From: Amyelois transitella
Taxonomy: Eukaryota; Arthropoda; Insecta; Lepidoptera; Pyralidae
Assembly (NCBI RefSeq): GCF_032362555.1
Contig: NC_083512.1
Location: forward strand, 2,220,001 to 2,284,000
Length of the DNA: 64,000 nt
Direction of reading: 5' to 3'
The position numbers and the translations under genes were made by a program. The notes below the pieces were generated by a model, which saw nothing but the letters and a program-made list of their open reading frames with translations, was not told the DNA's origin and did not search any database. Positions 45,969-56,421 of the stretch are shown here, piece by piece; the stretch's first letter is position 1, and each line of letters begins with the position of its first letter.

Positions 45969-46561
45969 TACAACTAACACCGTTAGGCGGTGTATAAACG
46001 TGCGATTGGACTCTGTATGAGTGATATTGTGTGCTGTTCTCTTGTTATTTTATTGGTGTATAAAGTTATACATTGTGTTACCTTTATTATTTTGTGAACT
46101 ATAAACGTGTCGTGTGGAATAATGAAAAAATATTCACTGTGATTCGTAATGCAGTCATTACATAAAAATATGTCCATTCCCTGTAGCATGGCACGCGCGA
46201 TGCCGTCTTTATCGCTCGCTTTCGCTGTCTCGCTTTTTATTATGACGTGAACGGGCCAGCGCTAGTTTTTCGTGCGTTGAAAATGGCGTCACGCGTGTCT
46301 TACTATGATGGATGGACGCTATATATATGAATAATGCTGCTATGGTTGAACCATCTATTGTGAATTGGTCGTCTTTATCAGAAATACCTTAACTTCAATG
46401 AAGAATGTTTGCTGTAAGCTCACAGCTATATGTTTATGAATGGCTAGACTAGAACTTAAGAAACAAATAACCAGACTTTAAATGTATGTGGAAATAATCA
46501 GGCCATGAGTGTCTAGCAAAATACCTAACCATTTACTAAGCATTTGTGCGGTACGTATATA
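45969..46561. other. ash2 3' flank
   Basis: The 3' untranslated region and intergenic DNA. No canonical AATAAA was found close to the stop. No gene is seen. Confidence 0.5.
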
Positions 46562-46691
46562 CAGGGTGTCTGGTAAATGCATATTGAAAGAGTCAGTATC
46601 TGAAAAATGGGGTTAAAGTGTACCTTATTATCCCATAAAAACAAGGAGTGTGGGTATCCACGGCAGGTGGCACGAATTACCAGACACTCTG
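46562..46691. mobile_element. 130-bp inverted-repeat element (MITE-like)
   Basis: The ends AGGGTGTCTGGTAA (46563-46576) and TTACCAGACACTCT (46677-46690) are inverted repeats matching at 13 of 14 positions. No ORF, and no clear target duplication. Confidence 0.7.
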
Positions 46692-46730
46692 CTTATATTT
46701 TTATCCACACCATGTACTTCCAGGCATTTA

Positions 46731-46833
46731 AGAATACGACCACTCCATCTTTCCATGGATGTCGTGAAAAGCGGCTAAGGGAAATGTTACTAAACTTGGG
46801 ATTGTTCTTTTAGGCGATGGGCTAGCAACCTGT
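46731..46833 (+). repeat. (TATG)n-family copy, truncated
   Basis: acgaccactccatctttccat through cgatgggctagcaacctg. Confidence 0.85.
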
Positions 46834-47638
46834 ATACATATTAATACTCATTCAACATTTACAAAACAGGAAAATGGCATTGTGTTAGTGAAAGTGATTG
46901 TGCTTGTTATATTTAGATGTAAGTTCATAGAGAAGTATTAAATTTACAAATTAGCTCATTGGCTAAATGAAAACGTAACTCTTATAATGACAAGAATTAG
47001 ATCGTGTTTACACGAACATCATACAGTGTAAGCATCAAAATGTTTAAAATATATTTCTCAACCCAGTATTATTATAATACTGTCTTATCATGAAAAAGTT
47101 TATAACTTTTCAAATGACTGTTTACAAATAGTATATAATAATTATAACTTATGTATTTACGCTACGTCTCCACGTGGAAAATATTCCACCAGCTATTAAC
47201 CCTTTGACCGCCGTGGACACCTTTAGGCGTCCAGCGGAAACTGTCTTGAGACGCCGACGACTTCTTAAGTAGCCGAGATTCGTATCACATTCAAACAAAA
47301 AAAAACTTTACTTTAATACTAATCTTATTGAAATAATATCGATAGGTAGCTTGATTATTCGTCAAACTTTGGTTTAACCGAGGCGGAATGAAGAAAAAAT
47401 ATAAAAACACCCATTTAAAGCTTAATTTACAATTACCTAAAATTTAATGAAAATACACTATCAAGTAGCGCCAACGACACCTTTAAGTGTCGCGTAGTGA
47501 TGGGAAATTGTAGTTTTTTTACAAGTACCTACATTTAATGTTCCTTATGTTATTGTAGTGGGTATTCATTGAAGCATGTTTCTATTGCTCTCAGTTATAT
47601 GAGATCTGAACTAGTCGTAGTACTGTCATTGCCTAAAT

Positions 47639-48076
47639 ATGGAAGAAGAGAGGCCATCTTCGCCGTCGATATTATTCGGATTCTCAAGTCGTAAAAGAAA
47701 GTATAGAGAAACAGAAAATTCTAATAATAAGCAGACACAAACAGAATACACTATTACAGACACTATGGTGTACAGAAAAACTACAAAAGAAGGAAATATT
47801 TCTTATTCTACTCGTCATTTGCCCGATGTTAATTTCGACGATAGAAGACCGTCCGATAAAAGGAATGAAGACTTTGCAAGGTTGGTGGCTTTTGAATTAG
47901 AGCGTTTGCCGGAAAACAAACGTTCAAATGCATATCCGCAAATTTTAAATCTTATAAGATTGTTGAGAGGGGACCCTGATTTGGACCAAGTCATAGAATT
48001 TGTACCAATCCAAAGTGAAAGTGAAGGAGAAGAAACGGAAGAAGAACAATCAATACCACTCAATATAGCTCTGTAA
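47639..48076 (+). CDS. Accessory ORF of the piggyBac element, unknown function
   Basis: An intact 145-aa frame with ATG start and TAA stop, inside the element and upstream of the transposase. It has a basic N-terminal stretch (S-S-R-K-R-K-Y-R), a helical segment near residues 78-111 (E-D-F-A-R-L-V-A-F-E-L-E-R-L-P then N-A-Y-P-Q-I-L-N-L-I-R-L-L) and an acidic end (E-S-E-G-E-E-T-E-E-E-Q). The helical part resembles the BESS-type dimerisation segment found after MADF or Myb-like DNA-binding domains, but no DNA-binding domain is visible. Known piggyBac elements are usually described with one transposase gene. The family assignment is inference. Confidence 0.7.
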   Translation: MEEERPSSPSILFGFSSRKRKYRETENSNNKQTQTEYTITDTMVYRKTTKEGNISYSTRHLPDVNFDDRRPSDKRNEDFARLVAFELERLPENKRSNAYPQILNLIRLLRGDPDLDQVIEFVPIQSESEGEETEEEQSIPLNIAL

Positions 48077-48524
48077 TAATTGTTAATCGTCGGTAATAAA
48101 TAAATATTAATGTTGTTGAAGTTTCGTATACAAGAGTGTTTATATTAATTAATATTATTATATATAATAATAAATAATAATATATTAATTTCCTAAACCT
48201 CTAAATATTTAGCATCATAAATAATTATTAAGTAACGAAATTATTCATCTTTTTCGTAAAATCTCAATATTATAATTATATACCTTCATTTTATCGATAA
48301 AAATTACGGACGTTTCTAGATAATTTTACAATTAACGTCCCCTATACGCCACGGACACCTTTAGGCGCCCGCTTGTGACGTCAGAAGCGAAAGCAATTTA
48401 TCGACTAGTGCTTGCAAGATGTGGGTAGAAAAATAAATAAAATATATCGAAATACCCGTGAATCATTTGTTGGTTTATATTCATATTGTATGTAGCATTT
48501 CCTGTGGATAAAATTAACTTTACG

Positions 48525-49737
48525 ATGGAAAATGACGATCTTATTGCAATTCTGGAAGGAGTGGAGAATGTCGAACAATTTATTGCTATTTCTGATGAAG
48601 ATTCAGATCTATCAGATTTTGAGGTAAGTTTCAGTAATTACTTACACTCGTATTCATAAAACTTGTCAAATGTTTAATAAGCCTTCTTTAGCTAAAGTAT
48701 GTTTTGTCCTTACCTCACATTTAAAAATTTTACGTTGAAAGAAAGTGACAAAACGTACTTTAGTTAAAATAGGCTTATTAAACGTTTGATAATTTTATTG
48801 AATAAGGAGGTTATAAATTAATAGCTACATATATGACTATTACTTTTTTCATTATACCTACTTAATGTAGAAGTGTTTTTTAGGACCCGACTACTGAGGA
48901 AAGTCAAAACATTTCTGCTGGAGAATATAGTTTTCAATGGTCGTCCGAAGCCTTCGAAATTAAAAACGAGCCGTTTGATGATTTTTTTAGCGGTATTTCG
49001 CCGTCAATGATTTCGTCGGTCTCATCAGAATTGGATATTTTTTTACATTATTGCAATGAAGCTTATGTAGAAAAAATTGTTGAATTTACTAATAGTTACC
49101 AGCAATATGTTGTTAGACATATTGATATAAAACTTCATTCAAGATTAAAAAATTGGTATCCTGTAACAGTTCCTGAAATGTATACATTTTTCGCTGTGTG
49201 TATGCTAATGACAAGAAACAGCCGGAATACGATTGAAGAACACTGGTCTACTAACCCATACTTGCATTCCGGCATATATGGTAGTCTTATGTCGAGAAAC
49301 CGGTTTTGTACAATTTTAGGCATGTTGCATTTCTGCCAACCAGGCCCTAGGACTGAGGAAGAAACTATATTGTCAAAAATTATTTACCCAGTAAATCATG
49401 CTCGTCAGACATTTAAGAATAGTTTTATACCATACGAAAAAATTTGCATTGACGAAAGTATTGTACCATTTAAAGGGCGACTTCTTATTAAACAGTATCT
49501 TCAAAAAAAAAAGAAATCGTTTTGGTATCAAGCTCTTCGTTTTATGTGATGTGTTGTCGGGAATAATTTTGGATTTTATTGTATACTGCGGCAAAGACAC
49601 GGAATTAACACATTTTGATAATTTAGGCGCAAGTGGCTCAGTAGTTGCAACACTTCTAGAAGAATACTACGGTGTTAATAGGAAATTTACCGCTATCATA
49701 ATTTTATCGTGCTCGTGGACAACACTATCGATTTAAT
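48525..49737 (+). pseudogene. piggyBac transposase, frameshifted and C-terminally truncated
   Basis: Exon 1 (48525-48623, M-E-N-D-D-L-I-A-I-L-E-G) is acidic and joins in phase 0 to an exon from 48884 (gtaagt/ttttttag). The DDE_Tnp_1_7 core has W-S-T-N-P-Y-L and the first catalytic Asp in C-I-D-E-S-I-V-P-F-K-G-R. At a run of ten A (49503-49512) the frame shifts by one. Homology continues in the next frame (F-G-I-K-L-F-V-L-C-D-V, D-F-I-V-Y-C-G-K-D) to about 49690. A degenerate second Asp region may follow in yet another frame (49701-49790). The rest of the catalytic domain and the Cys-rich tail are absent. Confidence 0.88.
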
Positions 49738-50290
49738 AAATTATCTCCGAAAAGATACACCACTGACGCCACGGACGACTAAAGGAGTCGCCTAGTGATG
49801 TGAAAAATCGATGTCATTGAAATCATTTAAAAGGTTTTTTTTATGTGTTTATATATTTGAATTGCATTATTTTTGGTTAAAATCAAGTAATATGTATTGT
49901 TTGATGTTTATGTGTGGTAACGGGAAAAATTAAACAAGGAATAAATAAGGTTCGTTTTTTTTTTAATATTTTTTCGATAACTATTTACCCAACCCTATCC
50001 TCAAAGTGCCGCCGTTTTCGCAAAAAGTACCCGTGGCGTCGGTGACACGTTTGTCGGTTTTGCTTATGGCGGTCAATGGGTTAACAATAAGTATTATGAA
50101 ATGGAAAATGTATAATATGGCGATAAATGATACGTATGTGTGTGTAAATGTTAGGTGAAAAGCTGTATTATCATGTTTTGTATTAATTAAAAATTGTTTA
50201 TGTAATGAAATAACAGAATTTTATTGTCCATTATTTCCTTCAATTGATTAATGATTTACATGAAGTCTCGCCTATTGGTGGATAGGCATA

Positions 50291-50546
50291 TCTATACTAA
50301 TATTATAAAGCTGAAGAGTTTGAACGCACTAATCTCAGGAACTACTGGTTCAAATTGAAAAATTCTTTTTGCGTCTAATAGACCATTTATCGAGGAAGGC
50401 TTTAGGCTATATAATATCACGCTGCAACTATAAGGAGCGCAGAAAGAATGGAAAATGTAATAAACGGGGAACATTATTCATCCTTGAGGGCTTCAATCAT
50501 GCCCATAATAACTGTTTCACGCGGACGAAGTCGCGGACACAGCTAG
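50291..50546 (+). mobile_element. Complete non-autonomous Helitron-like element
   Basis: Begins TC after A and ends CTAG before T, as Helitrons do. A small hairpin (cgcggac gaa gtcgcg) lies about 10 bases before the 3' end. 256 bp, no ORF of note. A related fragment is at 17535-17694. Confidence 0.85.
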
Positions 50547-50599
50547 TACATAATATAAAGAGTGCACTTGAGGATCATCAGTTTGGTTTGTATACAGTT

Positions 50600-50970
50600 T
50601 TAAATTCCAGCCATGTTGATTTCAGATTGGCAGGGCCTGTTATATCCATTCTCCCTCCTGGCTATAGTTCCGGTTGCATCTTTACCACTCTGGAGAGGAG
50701 CCCAGGGTAAGCACTTGACCATGGATCTTAGATTGGGTGAGTCAGGTTTTTATATGAAGCAACTCCCATCTGACTTCCGCAATCTTTGCAGGGGAACCAA
50801 ACCATATTGGATCCATTGTTACAAAACCAGTTGCTTGAATGTGCAGGTTTCCACATTATGTTTTTCCTCATCGTAAGAGCATCGGTTAGTATTAAAACTA
50901 ATGAATGCAACTTTAAAAATAGTCATTGGTATATGGCAGAGGTAGGATTGGCATAGGTAGGTACTGTTCA
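50600..50970 (-). mobile_element. SINE-like repeat copy
   Basis: Shares ttcctcatcgtaagagcatcgg and gtcattggtatatggcagagg with the repeats at 30525-31105, in reverse. Confidence 0.5.
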
Positions 50971-51010
50971 ATGTCTTTAGGTAACTATTTATTCTAGATA
51001 CAAAATATTA

Positions 51011-51016
51011 TTTATT
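51011..51016 (-). promoter_or_regulatory. Polyadenylation signal (AATAAA on - strand)
   Basis: TTTATT on the + strand, about 80 bases beyond the BOLA1 stop codon. Confidence 0.6.
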
Positions 51017-51093
51017 GAAATATAATTTTAGGTACACATTAAATAAATTATAACTTTAATTCCATATGTTTTTTTTTATAACCTGCTATAAGT

Positions 51094-52036
51094 TTATTTT
51101 CCGAAACCTCCTCTACAATTAGGACTGCTCTCCACAATCTTATCACTAATTTCCCACTGCTGAGGTGTCTTAGCTATTATGGAGAGGGCATGGACTCCAG
51201 TCTGAAGCTCTTCTTTTAGCACATCATTTACCAAACGATGTCTCTGAAATAAAATGAAAATATTAACTGCAAGTTATAAAAGATAGGTGGTGTTAATTAG
51301 GGGTAAACATAAACTTTAAAAAATTGTATAACAAATGAATATATTTTGCAAAAGAATGATGTTAAGAAAAAAAAAAACAATACCTAATGATTTTGTCATT
51401 TAAGTCATTGTAAATAAAAAAGAAATCTAAAGAATTAGTAGAAAATGTTGCAAATTACTAGTTATTATTTACTTCGATTATAACTTATAATCTATTTCGT
51501 ATATATTTATTTATTAATCACGTTTTTTCCCTTACGGGGTAGACAGCACTGACAGTCTCACAAACAGTGAAACGCCACAACTACCTGTATGACTTAAAGA
51601 TGAAATTGAGACTCATATAGCGACAGATTGCTAGTCTAACGCCTAAAAGAATCCCAAGTTCTTACCTTTATTAGAGGTAAGCCGTCAAATTTATCCGATA
51701 CGACAACAACTTTGAAATGTGTTTCTGCTCCTTTCGGTACATTGTGCATGTAAGATTCATTTATAACATCTACATAAGTTGCCGTTAATTGAGACTGTAG
51801 TTTGTCCCTTATTGTGCCTTCAACAGGACCAGGAGCGTTGCTCATGCTTCTTAAAGTTGAATATCCTGTTTATTTAGTGAAAATGCGCGTGAGATTTCTG
51901 TTAATGAAATAAGTAGAGAATTCAATGTTTACAAACATTCACCTGTCCGAAGTATTTGATTCATGGAGCTATTGTAGCGAATTATTTGTTTAATCATTAA
52001 ACTTTTGTAAACAGACACTATTGGTGTTAAAACCAT
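51094..52036 (-). CDS. BOLA1: BOLA1-like protein, mitochondrial BolA family
   Basis: Three exons, in transcript order 51943-52036, 51666-51865 and 51094-51243, total 444 bases (147 aa), exactly divisible by three. BolA proteins pair with monothiol glutaredoxins and act in iron-sulfur cluster handling. BOLA1 is the mitochondrial type. The core starts G-P-V-E-G-T-I-R-D-K-L, then H-N-V-P-K-G-A-E-T-H-F-K-V-V-V-V-S and R-H-R-L-V-N-D-V-L-K-E-E-L, with the invariant His and Arg, ending H-A-L-S-I-I-A-K-T-P-Q-Q-W. The first exon adds a leader rich in Ile, Lys, Arg and Ser (M-I-K-Q-I-I-R-Y-N-S-S-M-N-Q-I-L-R-T-G-Y) that fits a mitochondrial targeting peptide. Starting at 52036 is favoured, and an inner Met (51843-51845) would give a leaderless form. 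Confidence 0.93.
51515..51660 (-). repeat. (TATG)n-family copy abutting a BOLA1 splice donor
   Basis: taatcacgttttttcccttac ... cagattgctagtctaacgcc ... agaatcccaagtt. It ends next to the donor (gtaaga on the - strand) of BOLA1 exon 2. Confidence 0.8.
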
Positions 52037-52377
52037 TGATTGATTGTTTCTTATTTGTGAAATTTTCAATTTCTTTTCTTTGATGTTGTGACAGCTGATG
52101 GATGGAAAGCTGCTGAAATCTGACAAAGACAGTGACAGCTTAGTTTTTTCTTTGAGGTATGCATGAGGTAGGTACGGGACTAGGAAAGTCCGTAATTTCT
52201 AAGGTATGTACACATATTGGGTAAATTATGAAAAAAGTGCCCACTTATGTTTAGGTCTCTTGACACTTCGGTTCACAGTGTGGTACCTATAGTAGTGGTT
52301 TACGTTTACTTTTTACTACTAAACGGACGGAACGGATTTCAATGTATGTAAGATTTGCTTTAATAACATGCTTGGTT

Positions 52378-52622
52378 GATGCCGTGTGGTTCCCGGCACC
52401 AATACAAAAAAGAATAGGACCACTCCATCTCTTTCCCATGGATGTCGTAAAAGGTGATTAGGGATAGGCTTACAAACTTGGGATTCTTTTTTTAATTTCA
52501 TGTTTGTAACGGGATAACTATATATATCCTTTATGGGGTAGATAGATCCAACAGTCTATTAACTATTTGGCTTAATGATACAATTGAGATCCAAATAGTG
52601 ACAGGTTGCTAACCCATCGCTT
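52378..52622. repeat. Head-to-head (TATG)n-family fragments
   Basis: A sense head part (52380-52500, gccgtgtggttcccggcacc ... acaaacttgggattc) is followed by a reverse body part (52520-52620, tatggggtagatagatcc ... gttgctaacccatcgc). Confidence 0.8.
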
Positions 52623-52624
52623 AA

Positions 52625-52942
52625 CACTCTCGAACAACTACGGCTATAGCCTGACTGGATTCCCTATATAAACACAACGCCGTACTGTCACGTGTATGAC
52701 ACTCCGGTGTTTGCGTTTAGGTATGTTTTGAGTATTTTTTTTAATACTTAAATTTGACGGTAGCGAAAGTTGAGTAGATCACAGATTGCCAGTAAATCTT
52801 GGCCTATACGATGATTCCATAGGCATGGCTCGGTTATCACCGTAGCTCCGTATATACCATCTTTTTTAGAGACGGCATATGCCGTACTGTCAATTTTCGA
52901 ATTTTAGCGAGTACTGCTATAACAGTTCCGCGCCGCAAAGTG
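52625..52942. mobile_element. Possible small TTAA-flanked element
   Basis: TTAA at 52621-52624 and 52943-52946 bound a 318-bp segment with ends CACTCTCG... and (reverse complement) CACTTTGCG..., matching for only a few bases. It contains two copies of gccgtactgtca and a cacgtg palindrome. Confidence 0.4.
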
Positions 52943-52946
52943 TTAA

Positions 52947-54554
52947 GTCCTAATAACAACATTATAACGGGTCGATCATTCTTGCCAATCCAGTGAATTA
53001 CATTAGTTATCAATACATTTCCGTGAAATACAATAATACTGATCTCATGCTTTTATACGATTTGACGGATTGATTCTCCGTCGGCTATTTGAGTTGGCAG
53101 TTATGCGGGTGTTGTATGGGTATCAAATAAATACTGCCGTTCTCTTCACAGAGTTAGTTTTATGGAGAGGACATTAGAAATTGGTTTAAATATATTAATT
53201 ACGGTTGTCGAACAGTTATGGTACTCGCTAATAAGTATGGTAAAATAGTAATCCTGTACCGCAACCAAGTGCGACCAATGCAGCAGGCAAAAGCTAGTTA
53301 TATTAATAGTCAAGGTGCAAAAGTATACCGACACCTGACTCAAAACACGTTTTTTACGAAACTTTTGTAACTACGAGTAGTGATTGTCACTTCCATTATC
53401 CAAATCTCGTGGGTTTTCTTTCATTTCGCCCGCTTTTGTGCCTTCAGCTGTGAGTGTATCAGTACTAGTCTGAATGATCGATGTTTTGTTTTCGTTCCTG
53501 TTAACTTTTTAATTCTACGGAGACCGATAAATTTTTAGCGATCCTATTTTTAAAGCCTTTATGATGATGAATTTTGAGACATTTAAGTCTGTTCTCTCGC
53601 ATGCATTCCTTAGCTTTCGCGTTTCAAAGATAGACCCACTTATAGAAGTGCGACTGTCGATTGACATACACAACCCAAAGACCCTTAAGTAAGTATGTAA
53701 GTAGAACGCTAGATCATTATACCTAGCCTGGTATAGGCTCATTGTTCTTGATTCAGGTATATCTGTTTTCTAATTTGCGTATCCGCTTAGATTTGGAGTA
53801 ATTCCATCGTAGCAGAAGCGATGGTTCGGCTTGAACGACAGCAAAGGGAATATCTTCCGCCAGGCGAGGTGTTATGCTTGGGGAACCGTGTCTCTGACGA
53901 TGTAGTGTCTTTTTTTTTGGTTTCTCTGTGAACATTGCCCTTCAGGCAAACTATGTACACATAGTTTTTAGGGCATTAACTATTACAGCGGGACAGTTTT
54001 AGGCGAGGGCTTGACGCTCCTCCAACAGCCTTGTTGTTGTGTCGGAGGTTATAGGTATATATGCTCCAATCCGTGAAATCTTTGCATGCGCGATTTAGAA
54101 TTCTGGTTGTTTTTGACTGATAGCGTCACTTGTTTGTTTGTTTGAAACTTGTGGCGTAGAGATGATGTAAAGTGATATTTACAAGTGAAACTGACATTTT
54201 CAGGTTATCAAAACACGCCCTGAATCTTCGTTGACACGCGTAGCAACTCGGAAGACGATTCCATTGATAAAAGCCAGCTCGCCACACGACAGACGTGCAA
54301 AGAGTGTGTGGTTTCAATATCCGTAGTTGTCATAGCTCGGACGAGCATCGATGATTTATTCCCTTTGGACTTGAAGAAGGTATTGAAAGTGAAGAACTCA
54401 TCTAAACAAGAAGCGGAAGTGAAAAATTACCTTGCTTTTCTTTGTCAATCCTTTTTATCTCTTTTTAACCGACTTGAAAAAAGAAGAAGGTTTTCAATCT
54501 GACCGCTTTTTTTCGGAAAATATACACACATTATATTTACTTACAAAGTTAGCA
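52947..54554. other. Intergenic, nothing recognised
   Basis: Mixed-composition sequence with short chance frames only. No homology or splice structure was recognised. Confidence 0.5.
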
Positions 54555-54720
54555 GTAACTACGCCTCTTCTCCAAAGTGGTAGATAGAGAGAATAGATAA
54601 TTCATGAATCTTTTCATGCATCAGTACGACATTGATTTGATCAAGTTACGTTCGACTTAACCTTTTTCTGTCATAAGTAAATCCTTTCTGAATTTGTACC
54701 TTCCATTTAGTAACTTGATT
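54555..54720 (-). mobile_element. Very decayed LINE 3'-end fragment
   Basis: ctacgcctcttctccaaagtgg and tttgatcaagttacgttcgac echo the reverse LINE tail. Confidence 0.4.
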
Positions 54721-54760
54721 TCCATGACCTAAAATACTAATAAAAAATAAGAATTATTAT

Positions 54761-54930
54761 GCGCCGTGTGGTTTCCGACTTCTTTGATTAGAATAAATCT
54801 TTCCCATAGATGTCGTAAAAGACTACTAAAAGTTAGGCTTACAAACATGGGATTCCTTCAGTCTTTTATAAGACTGTTTGCTGTTTATCCGCAACGGATA
54901 TACACGGGATTATATGTATGTACGTATTTA
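54761..54930 (+). repeat. (TATG)n-family copy with internal deletion
   Basis: gcgccgtgtggtttccg ... cagtcttttataagactg ... gattatatgtatgtacg. Confidence 0.8.
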
Positions 54931-55110
54931 AGAATTATTGTTGAAAAAAGTTACGGAGACAAGAGGAAAAATCTGGAAATGGTGTGACATCGAATAGTGG
55001 GGCATGGAAATGGGGTTCTCTGCTTACAATTTATAGGCACCGGGATTTTGAGTGACTTTTCTGTGGCAATAGAGCACTCTGTGACGACCAGTTAAGTTTC
55101 AGAGAGTCCA

Positions 55111-55343
55111 TCTTATAGGTATATAAAATTCTCGTGTCACAATGTTTGATTCCGTACTCCTCCGAAACTGCTTGACCGATTCTCATGAAATTTTGTGAGC
55201 ATATTGAGTAGGTCTTAGAATCGGACAACATCTATTTTTACTACCCCTTAGTGATAAGGGTTGTCCACCCTTAACATTTTTTTAAACTAGAATTGACTTA
55301 AAAATTATTTATATGGCAAAACAACGTTTGCCGGGACAGCTAG
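55111..55343 (+). mobile_element. Complete non-autonomous Helitron-like element (Lep1-like)
   Basis: Starts TC after A, ends CTAG before T, with a hairpin (ggcaaaacaacgtttgcc) just before the end. The 3' terminus matches the element ending at 29234. Confidence 0.82.
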
Positions 55344-55562
55344 TTACATATTAACGTCTTTATCCCTTACGAGGCAAACAGAGCCGAGAATGACGCTCAA
55401 CCGAGATAGTTGAAACCACACGAGTAATATAGTAATTTCAAATCATGTGTAACTTGGTGACTCGTTGGTAAGTAAATGAGGCTCTTCGGGTCGGCTTGTT
55501 CAGAGCTGGAAGACTACAAGCACTTCGCGTCAAGTAACTTTCTGAATAAATAAATATAAATA

Positions 55563-55799
55563 TATACGGGACAAATTACACAGATTGAGTCAGCCTCGTA
55601 GTAAGTTCGACACTTGTGTTACGAGATACTAACTCAACGATACTATAGATATATTATAATAAATACTTATATAGATAAACATCCAAGACCCAGGCTAATC
55701 AGAGAAAGTTCGTTTCTCATCATGCCCTGGCCGGGATTCGAACCCGGGACCTCCGGTTTCACAGACAAGCGCACTGCCGCTGCGCCACAGAGGTCGTCT
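55563..55799 (-). mobile_element. tRNA-derived SINE, full length
   Basis: On the - strand: head gacctctgtggcgcagcggca (A-box), B-box gggttcgaatcccgg, body ggcatgatgagaaacgaac, tail gtcccgtatat. Confidence 0.9.
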
Positions 55800-56421
55800 G
55801 AAATTTGTACAATACAGTCCCTATTCAGAAGTCTTGATGTAGGTGTATAATGCCCAGGTAAAGTAAAATAGGTTTGGCATGCATTCGGAAATCGAACCCC
55901 GTTCGCTTGTTAGGCAAGAGAATAAGATAACTCGAAATACTCGAATCACCATTAATTGTAAAAAAGCAATATCAATCTTTTTCCTAAACATGAAAGCAAA
56001 CAGCTGTTCGTGCTATTGTGCTTTTAACGGGCAGTATCGCGCTTGCCATCTTTGCTTCGCCTCGATACAGAGTAGAAAGATACGCAGAGTCAAAGGCGTT
56101 TATGACAAGATGCCGCTACAAGCAAATTAAAGGAAATTGACTAGACAACTTTTTGTGAGTAAAAATTATCAATGTCAAATCAGACTCAAACATATACAAA
56201 ATATTGTCTATGAAGTTTAAAATAAATTATACGAGCTTACCGGAAAATTTATAATGTTCTATGAAAGACTCAATTAAAAATTTACTGAGTTAAAATTAGT
56301 ACTTAAGTAAGATGTTGCGCAGAATTTTTTGAACAAATTTATGGAGACTGCGATAAAATTTAATTTAAAATGAAAAGTTACTTCATATTTTGCCCCAAAA
56401 TTTAGCTCGTTATAGCTATTA
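55800..56421. other. Intergenic, nothing recognised
   Basis: Only chance short frames. Confidence 0.5.

Larger units (their letters stand above)
47200..50080 (+). mobile_element. piggyBac-family element with two ORFs
   Basis: The ends CCCTTTGACCGCC and (reverse complement of the right end) CCCATTGACCGCC match at 12 of 13 positions and are flanked by TTAA at 47196-47199 and 50081-50084. A motif around GGACACCTTTAGGCG recurs at about 47210, 47474, 48352 and 49771, partly palindromic (GACACCTTTAAGTGTC). Inside are a 145-codon ORF and a broken transposase, both on the + strand. Length 2,881 bp. Confidence 0.93.

Noticed and set aside
54308..54502. A 64-codon frame as a gene
   Set aside because: No homology, no splice context and no start context. 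Probably chance.
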